From: Oreohelix idahoensis
Lineage: Eukaryota > Mollusca > Gastropoda > Stylommatophora > Oreohelicidae
Length of the DNA stretch: 64,000 bases
Direction: 5' to 3'
Assembly (NCBI GenBank): GCA_024509875.1
Contig: JAMPIV010005806.1
Span: 526,001 to 590,000, forward strand
The position numbers were made by a program, and so were the translations under genes. A model generated the notes under the pieces. That model was not told where the DNA came from. It did no database searches and worked only from the letters and a program-made list of their open reading frames with translations. Shown one piece after another: positions 1 through 8,469 of the stretch. How positions within the stretch are numbered: the first letter of the stretch is position 1; each line of letters opens with the position of its first letter.

Positions 1-715
1 TTGGGTATAATTTATTAATTCCTGGACTATTGGCGTAACGTTTTACATATTATTTGTCAGCAAGCCCTAAGGAACCCAATTTTCCCACTTTAAAAGAGCT
101 ACGTGGCTGCGTTCAAAATATGTATTTTCTACCTCCTGTTTCGAAGATATGCTGTCTGGGTACTGTTATGTTTTCAACCGTAAACCCATCTATTGTTATC
201 TTTTCTAATAAGAGTGTGTTATGATTTATAAACCTAACTCTGGGAAAGGGTAGTGTATTTTATCACTGTCCGTCTGAAAAAAAGTTAGTGCTTGTAGCCT
301 AACACGCGTGATAGTAGTAATTGTGTATCGCGCGACGCGTGTTTAATGTTCGGCTTTCTGCCTCTCCCTTCTCGCTATCCTTTTGTCCATCTGTTCGTTC
401 GTTTTGGTAACGTAATGTAGAAAAAGACATGAATGGAATTTAAAATTTAGGTCATTACGCAGTCTGCCTCTTAATGTTTTTCCAAGAAATACAGCACACG
501 TTTCATTGAAGAAAGCGGGTATAATACAGTAAGCTTTTACTATCAACGTGAAAGCGTTACAATTTGCAGACGAAGCAGAAAACAAGGGGGATTTCGAGTA
601 CATTCTTTGTGACAGCACTGTTATTTTACCATTGCTCTTCTCTTTATTAATTTTATTTGTTAGGCTTCATATTTACCTAATAATTTATATATGTGGATTA
701 GAATATTTCATGACA
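1..715 (-). repeat. 3' LTR of gypsy element 1 (partial at window edge)
   Basis: This matches 6303-7017 at a constant offset of 6302. Read on the minus strand it starts TGTCATGAAAT. About 25 bases of its far end are missing at the window edge, judging by the right-hand copy. Small open frames inside it (91 codons, present in both copies) are repeat sequence, not genes. Confidence 0.92.
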
Positions 716-726
716 CCTCCCCTCTT
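716..726 (-). other. Polypurine tract of gypsy element 1
   Basis: Directly before the 3' LTR the minus strand reads AAGAGGGGAGG. An all-purine run touching the 3' LTR is where plus-strand DNA synthesis is primed in LTR elements. It fixes the inner LTR edge at 715. Confidence 0.75.
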
Positions 727-782
727 AAAACAGACATTATATGTCAGTCCTTTATTCTATATACATATAGAGAAATTTATCA

Positions 783-2681
783 TTATTTCTGGGGTTTACG
801 GTGATTCTCATCACACGGATGGCGGCTTAAAAAATCAGCTCCCAAATTGGTTTTTCCAGATATATACTCAATGCTAAAATTATATGGAGCCAGAAGCAAA
901 GACCATCGGAGTAACCTAGAGTTCTCATGCTTAGCCTGTGCTAAAAACGATAAAGGTTTGTGGTCTGTTTGCAACTTAAATGCCTTCCCATATAGATAAA
1001 TATTGAATTTCTTTATTGCCCATATTACTGCAAGACATTCTTTTTCGCTAGTTGAGTAGTTGATTTCAGCTTTATTCAACTTTCTGCTAGCATATGCCAC
1101 TGGGCTTAATTCCCCATCCAATGCATCTGATTTCTGTAGTAGAGTTGCACCTAGCCCAATATTACTTGCATCCGTCCTTACTATGAATTCTTGACTTAAG
1201 TCAGGTAATTTCAAAATGGGTTTATTTGTGAGCTTTTCCTTCAATTCTTGGTAAGTCATTTCACATTGTGGTGTCCATGTAATGCGATCTGGAAGTCCTT
1301 TACGTGTCAATTCCGTTAAAGGTGCACATATGGAATTAAAGTTTTTGATATACTTCTGGTAGAAACCACATAATGAGACAAAGGATCTCACGTCCTTCTT
1401 GCTTTGTGGTCTCGGGGCGTTCTGTAGTTTCTCTAAATTCTTTGGGTCAGGGGTCATGTTTCCCTGATAAACTGTGTGTCCCAAAAATTCCAATTCTTTA
1501 CATCCAACGCAACATTTGGTTGGTCGGGCTGTTAAATTTGCCTCCCTAAGTCGATCAAACAGCCTGTTCAGAGAGTCAATGTGTTCCTCAAATGTTTCTG
1601 TGGCTATAAGGATATCATCCATAAAATTTGTTATACAGGGATTATTCAGAGGATCCAATAATTTTCTCATCATTCTAGAGAAGACACTAGGCGCATTCTT
1701 CAATCCAAATGGCAATCTATTAAACTCATAGTGTCCTTCTGAGGTACTAAAAGCTAGGTATGGTCTAACCTCAGGCTTTACTGGAATCTGATAGTATCCT
1801 TTACTCAGATCCACTTTTGAGAAATATTTAGCTTTATTTAGTCTGGCAAACAGCTGATTTGTATCCGGCAATGGATCCACCTGTCCTTCTGTAATAGCGT
1901 TCAGTCTCCTGTAATCTATACAGAGTCTATGTTCTCCAGAGGGCTTCCTTAAAAGTACAACACCGGAACTATACGAAGACTCACTGTGCGAAATAATTCC
2001 TTCCTTCAACAGATAGTCTATCTCTTCCTTCAAAGCTTTCTCCTTAGCAAACGGAATCGAATATGGTTTCATACAGACAGGTGTGGGGTCTATCAGTTTC
2101 ATATCATATTCCAATAGGTTTGTATGCCCTGGTCGGTCTGTTAACACCTCTGCATGATTATTTAGAACCTGTTGCACTCTCTCTTTCTGAGTTTTCGTTA
2201 AATGTGTACTGATTTTCACCTGTGCTGCTGTCTCACAGGGGTGTAATGGATATTCAAATGATGAAAGTGGTTCCTTTTTCATCTCCATGGCGATGGACAA
2301 GGTCAACAAGTGTGTCTCTTCCTGATGTTCTCTTTCCAAATATTTCTTCAGGAGATTCACATGATAGATTTTTTCTTTCCCCTTCTTATCTATCTTATAA
2401 TTTGTTCTAGACACCTTCTCTAGAACTGTATATGGACCCTGCCATCCAATTTGTAACTTATTCTGACTCCCAGGCAAAAGAAGCAGTACTTTCTCTCCCA
2501 CAGCCAGATTTCTGTCCTTCGCCTTCCTGTTATAATAGGCAGCATGTTTCTTCCTGGCTTGTTTCAAATTTTCATTGGCAAGTTTCCAGCCAGTTTTCAA
2601 CCGAGTGGTCAGCTCATTCACATATTGGTATGAAGATGTAATGTTTTCCTCTGCCTTTTCATCAGTCCACGTTCTTAACAA
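783..2681 (-). CDS. Gypsy element 1 pol: integrase C-terminus, reverse transcriptase, RNase H
   Basis: This 632-codon open frame begins in the C-terminal part of an integrase (residues 1-120, GPY motif near 81-83). Reverse transcriptase follows at about 165-460, with VDLSKGYYQ at 291-299, LPFGLKNAP near 323-331 and the catalytic FMDD at 353-356. RNase H follows with RTDAS near 502-506, SEKECL near 545-550 and TDHKP near 572-576. The frame ends about 67 bp before the 3' LTR. Having integrase sequence ahead of RT is the reverse of most Ty3/gypsy elements. The first methionine is only the first one after a break, since the upstream integrase lies in another frame. RT and RNase H look intact. Confidence 0.9.
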   Translation of the reverse strand: MLRTWTDEKAEENITSSYQYVNELTTRLKTGWKLANENLKQARKKHAAYYNRKAKDRNLAVGEKVLLLLPGSQNKLQIGWQGPYTVLEKVSRTNYKIDKKGKEKIYHVNLLKKYLEREHQEETHLLTLSIAMEMKKEPLSSFEYPLHPCETAAQVKISTHLTKTQKERVQQVLNNHAEVLTDRPGHTNLLEYDMKLIDPTPVCMKPYSIPFAKEKALKEEIDYLLKEGIISHSESSYSSGVVLLRKPSGEHRLCIDYRRLNAITEGQVDPLPDTNQLFARLNKAKYFSKVDLSKGYYQIPVKPEVRPYLAFSTSEGHYEFNRLPFGLKNAPSVFSRMMRKLLDPLNNPCITNFMDDILIATETFEEHIDSLNRLFDRLREANLTARPTKCCVGCKELEFLGHTVYQGNMTPDPKNLEKLQNAPRPQSKKDVRSFVSLCGFYQKYIKNFNSICAPLTELTRKGLPDRITWTPQCEMTYQELKEKLTNKPILKLPDLSQEFIVRTDASNIGLGATLLQKSDALDGELSPVAYASRKLNKAEINYSTSEKECLAVIWAIKKFNIYLYGKAFKLQTDHKPLSFLAQAKHENSRLLRWSLLLAPYNFSIEYISGKTNLGADFLSRHPCDENHRKPQK

Positions 2682-2698
2682 AGCTTCAAGTGGACCTT

Positions 2699-3343
2699 TT
2701 ATTGTGTGGACCTATTTGTCCATGCACCGGTATGGTCTCTTCCACTCGAAGCTTTATAGTGATGATTTTTCCTCCCAGAATTTTCATGCACAAAACGACC
2801 GCTACCAATTTTTCTTTTGGGGCTTTCTCCCCTCTTAAAATTCTTGATGAGAGATTTCCTCCCTACATCCTCTTCCTCCAGTTTGTTTAAGTCCGATTGA
2901 GGGATTTTCGGCTTATCCTGGGGTAAGACATCTTTTTGCACTCTCCGCATAGTGGCCATTGTAAAACAGTTAAGTGAAGCTTGTCCGTGAAAAGGGGCTT
3001 CCCATTCCATTTGGTCCACCTTATCAAATTTATTTTTCCTTTTATGGTCAGGCCTGATTTTGCCCCATGGCGTGTCCAGGTCCTGATCCATGTTCCCACT
3101 TGTGGGTGTTCCCTCATGTGCTATGCTACACCTTTCTACAAAGTTCTCAATGTCCCATCTTGCTTTGGGCCAATAATAAGTGTGAGCCACCTTTTGAATG
3201 ATGGTACCTATTTTCTCATGGTCCCCATCTGGTTTCACATGTAGACTCCTTATTAAGTCTGTCCTGTATCTTTTTGGAAGAACCAGCTGTCCGTGACCAT
3301 GGGATCTAGTTCCAGTCTTCCTATACATCAACTTGTTTTTCAT
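2699..3343 (-). pseudogene. Gypsy element 1: integrase zinc-binding domain followed by foreign segment
   Basis: Residues 1-60 resemble the linker and HHCC zinc-binding domain of a retroelement integrase (LVLPKRYRTDLIRSLH, then YYWPKARWDIENFVERC). After the CSIAHEG stretch the family pattern stops. About 430 bp up to the integrase C-terminus at 2681 encode a lysine-rich sequence I cannot assign. The D,D-35-E catalytic core, about 210 codons in elements 2 and 3, is absent. The frame differs from both gag and RT and overlaps the gag end by 23 bp, so at least one frameshift is present. Probably non-functional as an integrase. Confidence 0.7.
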
Positions 3344-4787
3344 GTAAAAAATCTCCCTTGCCTGGAGTTGTATGACAAGTTGACAATTTTCTGAAACAAG
3401 GCTTGAGTGTTTTATCCCCAGCCTGTGCCTTCCTCATCTCTTCTGGAGTGGTATCTAACATAATATCCTCCTCCTGTCTTGAGGTCGACCTGACCTGAAG
3501 GGTTGCCATATACACAGGTTTCCTTCTGCAACGGTCAGTGTCATGATTGTCCATCTGACAATTCTTACACCACCTTTTTCCTTGGTTGAAAGATTTTCTT
3601 TCATCATATTTCCTTTCATCGAATTGTGGGAATTTATTTTTATTGTCATACCGTGGCCTATCAAATTGGTGCTTACCTTTATTTTGATCCCTAGGATCAA
3701 ATTTATTAAAGTTCTGTGGTGCCCTAAAGTTATCCACCTGTTTCTTTTTATTACCTGTTACCTCTGCTTGAGCTGCTTGATACCTTTCAGCAACATTTAG
3801 CAACTCACCCAGCCTCTCTGCACCTTGTTCCATGAGAAACTTTCTCAGGTCTGGAGCCATGGACTCTCTTAATTGCTCTATAAGGACCATTTCCTTAAGA
3901 TCTTGGGTTTTCCCCAGAGAAGTCCATTTCTCCAAGTATGTCTCTATTCGTGCAGAGAACTGGTGATAGGTTTCACCTGACAGTAGTTTAGCATTCCTAA
4001 ATTTTTTTCTATAGAATTCTGCATTCTTTTCATACCTTAACAAAAGAGCCTGCTTTAGCATGTCATAATTTTCCTGATCACCTCTGCTCATTTTTGCAAA
4101 AACTTCATAAGCTGCCCCACGAAGTCCCTGAGATAACTTTAAGCTCCACCTTTCTCTCTCCAACCCATACGTGGTAGCTAATAGCTCATACCTATTTATA
4201 TAGCTCTCAATATCATCGTCTTTCTCAACAAAATGATCTAAATGAAAATTCATAGCTGAGATTGAGGCTCCTTGAGTAACCATAGCATCGGAGGCAAAGG
4301 GACTGGCACCATTTTCAGGAGCATGGCCTTGAAACTCAAACTCCCTTAGTCGTAACTCATGTTCCCTTTGTAATCTTTTATCTTCTGCTTCCCTTTCTGC
4401 AGCTAATTTCCTCTCTTCCCTTTCTGCAGCTAATTTCTTCTCTTCCCTTTCTGCAGCTAATTTCTTCTCTTCCCTTTCTGCAGCCAATTTCTTCTCTTCC
4501 CTTTCTGCAGCTAATCTTTTGTCTTCTCTTTCTGCTTCCAATTTCTTAGCCTCTTTGTCAGCCTCAATCTGCAACCTCTTAGTCTCAGCCTCAGCTTCAA
4601 ATTGTAACTTCTTAATTTCCCTTTCAGCCTCTAACCTTCTTTCGGCTTCTTTTTCTAATCTTCTTTCTTCGCGTTCAATAAATTTGTCACATTCCGTTGT
4701 GACATAGGCAACCATAACTTGCCCATCTAATCCTAACTCTTTTGCAGTCTGAACCGCAGCAGATCGAAATTTGGCCAGGTCCGCCAT
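3321..4787 (-). CDS. Gypsy element 1 Gag with coiled coil and CCHC zinc knuckle
   Basis: This 488-codon frame begins MADLAKFRSA. Residues about 35-150 form a highly charged predicted coiled coil built of a tandem EEKKLAAER unit. A capsid-like region follows at about 185-330. Near residue 410-425 lies one retroviral-type zinc knuckle, CKNCQMDNHDTDRC, the usual nucleic-acid-binding motif of Gag. The frame then runs into the linker that precedes integrase in related elements, without the DSG aspartic protease in between. The protease has therefore been deleted or is supplied in trans. Start chosen at the first ATG after a 1.5-kb leader. Confidence 0.85.
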   Translation of the reverse strand: MADLAKFRSAAVQTAKELGLDGQVMVAYVTTECDKFIEREERRLEKEAERRLEAEREIKKLQFEAEAETKRLQIEADKEAKKLEAEREDKRLAAEREEKKLAAEREEKKLAAEREEKKLAAEREERKLAAEREAEDKRLQREHELRLREFEFQGHAPENGASPFASDAMVTQGASISAMNFHLDHFVEKDDDIESYINRYELLATTYGLERERWSLKLSQGLRGAAYEVFAKMSRGDQENYDMLKQALLLRYEKNAEFYRKKFRNAKLLSGETYHQFSARIETYLEKWTSLGKTQDLKEMVLIEQLRESMAPDLRKFLMEQGAERLGELLNVAERYQAAQAEVTGNKKKQVDNFRAPQNFNKFDPRDQNKGKHQFDRPRYDNKNKFPQFDERKYDERKSFNQGKRWCKNCQMDNHDTDRCRRKPVYMATLQVRSTSRQEEDIMLDTTPEEMRKAQAGDKTLKPCFRKLSTCHTTPGKGDFLHEKQVDV

Positions 4788-6277
4788 TGTCTATCAGGTA
4801 AATTTTTATAATGTCTACCCAACAATTCAATTTCTAACTATATATCTAATGGACAACACAGGCACCGTGAGCTCAACCTTATTTAATTCCACCCAAGGAT
4901 ACCTTTTAATTCTTATATTCCCTGAAGTGAATTACCCCCAATATTTTTAATAGTTAAAGATTCAAAATCCCAAGAGCGAGACCCCAATATATGTGGTGAA
5001 GTGGATGTTATAAATATTTATAGGGGACTTAGTGTACTGACTGAGATCAGCTGTGAAGGTATCTATATCTATTAAGAGTAGTGTATTATAGATAACCTTA
5101 CTTGCTACCACATATCTCTATATCTCAGTCAGAATTATTCTGGAATAGTGTGATGCTACGTTATGTGTCTAGGGTATGTGTATGATGAAGTGTAAGTCAC
5201 AACAACAGACAGATAAACAATTTAATGTAATCCACTACTCTTGACAACACTGTGACACTCACATACATATAACACTCTATGAGAATATCTTAAAGGAGGC
5301 ACTGATAACTTTCAAATAACAATATGTATTCATTACTGGCATGAATGAATATGTGTCCTGATTCAACTACAAGGGAATCAGGAATCACAATCAATTTAAA
5401 TTACAAGTTATGTACAGAATGTATTTAATATGAATATTGTAGTGACATATATTATTACAAATGTTCTATGTGTGTCAGTTGTGTAGTAGTAAAATGAGGT
5501 AATACTGGTTTTGTTTTGTTCAAGCTCTGTTGGTATTTGTCATCATGACTTCAATAGTTTGTCTTTAGGGACCAGTATTGGAGATGTTCACAGTTCCTGA
5601 TTTTAAGACAAGTAAATTCCCCTCTTAATGTTAATTTTAAAAAAGTCAGTTCAAGATGAGGGGACATAATGTTGAGCTCAGCTGGCCAAGTTAGCTTATC
5701 TGGCGTGATGGCGGCAGGAAAGGACTCCTCTGCTCGAATTCTCCTCTGGGCTCTGGAGACACCTCACTGATAGCTAAAAGGACCAAGGAGTATGCTGTCC
5801 GACACTGGATTCAGCAAAGCTCTGACCCGGTGCTGCTCACTACCATCAAGACCACTGTCCCACAATTTCATAGAATAAACACAGATACGTTGATTAGCAA
5901 TGAATTCTGGCACAAACTGGCACAAATTTCCATCTGCCTATGTTCCAGGCTTTTATTTAACACAATTATGAGCTGGCTTCAACGCACTGATGCTTTATCA
6001 AGCTATTTTAAACAAGTGGTCTCGAACTAACGCTCCCAAGTGTGTATATCAGCGAGACTGGCCAATGAGCCACGTTTCGACAAGTGTTTGAAAAAATGTT
6101 ACCTTTTCCCGTTTCCCCTAACAACGAAGATAGTATTTATAGCCCGACCAATCGTGGTTAGGCTTTCATTTGTTGCGCTCCAATCAATTTGGAGTTTACA
6201 TGGTAGGCTATTTCTGTAACGTAAATTTTTTTCAAACACGTTAAAAAAAAATCTTATGAGCAGAAATGATTTTATGC
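4788..6277 (-). other. Leader of gypsy element 1, no gene
   Basis: These 1.49 kb lie between the inner edge of the 5' LTR and the gag start. I see no convincing coding frame. No TGG-type primer-binding site touches the LTR edge; the minus strand reads GCATAAAATCATT there. Confidence 0.6.
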
Positions 6278-7017
6278 TGTCAGGCACCCCCAATATTTTA
6301 TTTTGGGTATAATTTATTAATTCCTGGACTATTGGCGTAACGTTTTACATATTATTTGTCAGCAAGCCCTAAGGAACCCAATTTTCCCACTTTAAAAGAG
6401 CTACGTGGCTGCGTTCAAAATATGTATTTTCTACCTCCTGTTTCGAAGATATGCTGTCTGGGTACTGTTATGTTTTCAACCGTAAACCCATCTATTGTTA
6501 TCTTTTCTAATAAGAGTGTGTTATGATTTATAAACCTAACTCTGGGAAAGGGTAGTGTATTTTATCACTGTCCGTCTGAAAAAAAGTTAGTGCTTGTAGC
6601 CTAACACGCGTGATAGTAGTAATTGTGTATCGCGCGACGCGTGTTTAATGTTCGGCTTTCTGCCTCTCCCTTCTCGCTATCCTTTTGTCCATCTGTTCGT
6701 TCGTTTTGGTAACGTAATGTAGAAAAAGACATGAATGGAATTTAAAATTTAGGTCATTACGCAGTCTGCCTCTTAATGTTTTTCCAAGAAATACAGCACA
6801 CGTTTCATTGAAGAAAGCGGGTATAATACAGTAAGCTTTTACTATCAACGTGAAAGCGTTACAATTTGCAGACGAAGCAGAAAACAAGGGGGATTTCGAG
6901 TACATTCTTTGTGACAGCACTGTTATTTTACCATTGCTCTTCTCTTTATTAATTTTATTTGTTAGGCTTCATATTTACCTAATAATTTATATATGTGGAT
7001 TAGAATATTTCATGACA
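6278..7017 (-). repeat. 5' LTR of gypsy element 1 (740 bp)
   Basis: This repeat matches 1-715. The outer edge is sharp: the match to the left copy stops after CATGACA at 7017, and LINE sequence follows. The inner edge was set from the terminal inverted motif TGTCA...TGACA, giving TGTCATG...CCTGACA on the minus strand. The inner edge cannot be confirmed because the left copy is truncated. Confidence 0.85.
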
Positions 7018-7778
7018 GGAAGATTGTTCCAAAGATGAGCAGCTGAGTAAGCCAAGCTCTTCTTGTACAAATCTAGCCTCGGCTTGGGTACCTCTAACTG
7101 GTTTATGCGCTGACTACGTTTTTCATTGAATTTTAAAAGTGGCCACAGATACGTTGGAGCATTATGTGACAAGATTTTGTGAGCGAATTTAGCTTTGTTA
7201 AATAGGAAGCGCTTTCTAAGGGGTAATATTTTAAGATAGTTATATAGATCTATACAATGTGTTTGATGTTTATCAGCAACTAGGCGCACTGCACGTTTTT
7301 GAAGTGAATGAAGCCTTTTTGTGTTGGATATGGAACAACCATCCCAGATTGTGGAACAATAGTCTAGGTATGTTTGTATGCGAGATGTGTAGAACATTTT
7401 CCTTGCCCCCTCATCCAGGAAGTGTTTGATTTTGGCTAATTGGTAAACTTTTTGTGCCGTTAGCTTTGTGAGTGCACTTACATGTGAGTTCCAACTTAGG
7501 TGCTGGTCAACAGTTAGACCTAGAGTTTTATGTTCATTTACGTTTTCAATTAGTGATGTTCCAATGTAGAGCTGAAGTGTTGTTTTCTGCGAGTTTTGTA
7601 GTTTTTGTCTGGTTGATATTAACATACATTTCGTTTTACTAATATTTATTAGCATTCGATTCTCGTTGCTCCACTTAAAAATATTATGTGTGTCAGTTTG
7701 TAAAGATAGTTCTAGTGCAGTGCAACTTTTGTCACTAGTGTAAACAGTACAGTCATCGGCAAACAGGTCACAGGATGA
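7018..7778 (-). pseudogene. CR1-like LINE fragment B (C-terminal half of RT ORF)
   Basis: The minus strand encodes about 200 residues closely matching the C-terminal third of the 806-codon LINE ORF at 8470-10890, including LGLTVDQHLSWNSHV, LDYCSTIWD and LHSLQKRAVRLV. The fragment is cut at its downstream end by gypsy element 1 at 7017/7018, inside the conserved LAYS..HLWN motif. On the other side it meets the ACAG tail of the next LINE. It is therefore an older copy that received at least one later insertion. Confidence 0.85.
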
Positions 7779-7786
7779 ATGTTTGC

Positions 7787-7879
<93 letters not shown>

Positions 7880-7908
7880 TAGAACGAACGAACGAACGAA
7901 CGAACGAA
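7787..7908 (-). repeat. Tetranucleotide tail of CR1-like LINE A: (ACAG)n then (AACG)n
   Basis: On the plus strand 7787-7879 is (ACAG)n and about 7881-7908 is (AACG)n. On the minus strand this is the 3' end of LINE A: AATAAA at 7915-7910, then GTTC repeats, then TGTC repeats. CR1/L2-like LINEs commonly end in short tandem repeats instead of poly(A). Open frames here are artefacts of the repeat. Confidence 0.8.
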
Positions 7909-7909
7909 C

Positions 7910-7915
7910 TTTATT
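7910..7915 (-). promoter_or_regulatory. Candidate polyadenylation signal of LINE A
   Basis: The minus strand reads AATAAA immediately before the GTTC-repeat tail. Position and motif suit a 3'-end signal of the LINE transcript. A chance match in AT-rich sequence remains possible. Confidence 0.45.
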
Positions 7916-8469
7916 TTCGAAGGGTAAAGAATTGGGCGCGCAGGCCCGTCTAACATTCTGCCCTTCCACTCTCATTAATCTTGCATACTATATCCTTTCA
8001 TTCCCACATGATGCTTTAAGCATTAATTTAAAGGCATGCAACATTATAAAGTTACCATAACAGCATTCATTTACAGTATGCAAGCATAATAATAAAAAAA
8101 TGAGTAGGGTTTTTTTTTTTGAAACAAACAAGCTAGTAAATGGGGGAAAAAAGTAATAATAAAATAAAATAAATAAAACAATAAATAAAAATAAATAAAT
8201 TCTGTATACCGACACTCACTCATGCGGTCAATCCGTCTACAATTAATCTGTATTTTTGGTATGCGGGTACATTCTCACGACTCACATTTCTAAAGTACAG
8301 TATTATGTGGGTACATTCACACATACATTACATTATATAATAATATTTTAAAGTGAATATAATAATGATATTACATGGATATAAAACAAATTATTCACAC
8401 ACAAAAATGAGCGGAAGAGGAAAAGAAATGTTGACCTATGGATGAGATGTTGACAGGCAAATACTGTTT
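7916..8469 (-). other. 3' UTR of LINE A
   Basis: Non-coding interval between the ORF2 stop and the LINE tail. It is AT-rich and contains an A/T run with repeated AATAAA-like words (8158-8200). No gene seen. Confidence 0.6.

Larger units (their letters stand above)
1..7017 (-). mobile_element. Ty3/gypsy LTR retrotransposon, element 1 (IN before RT, defective)
   Basis: Two direct copies of one long terminal repeat (1-715 and 6278-7017) enclose, on the minus strand, gag, a partial integrase, reverse transcriptase and RNase H. The left copy is cut by the window edge. The two LTR copies look identical wherever I compared them, which points to a recent insertion. Gene order is gag, integrase pieces, RT, RNase H, so integrase precedes RT as in Gmr1-type Ty3/gypsy elements. 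I find no aspartic protease and no integrase D,D-35-E core, so this copy cannot be autonomous. It lies inside a CR1-like LINE fragment that starts at 7018. The target duplication cannot be checked because the left flank lies outside the window. Confidence 0.9.

Noticed and set aside
343..618. 91-codon frame repeated at 6645-6920
   Set aside because: It lies in the LTRs of gypsy element 1 and is identical because the LTRs are identical; no protein features.
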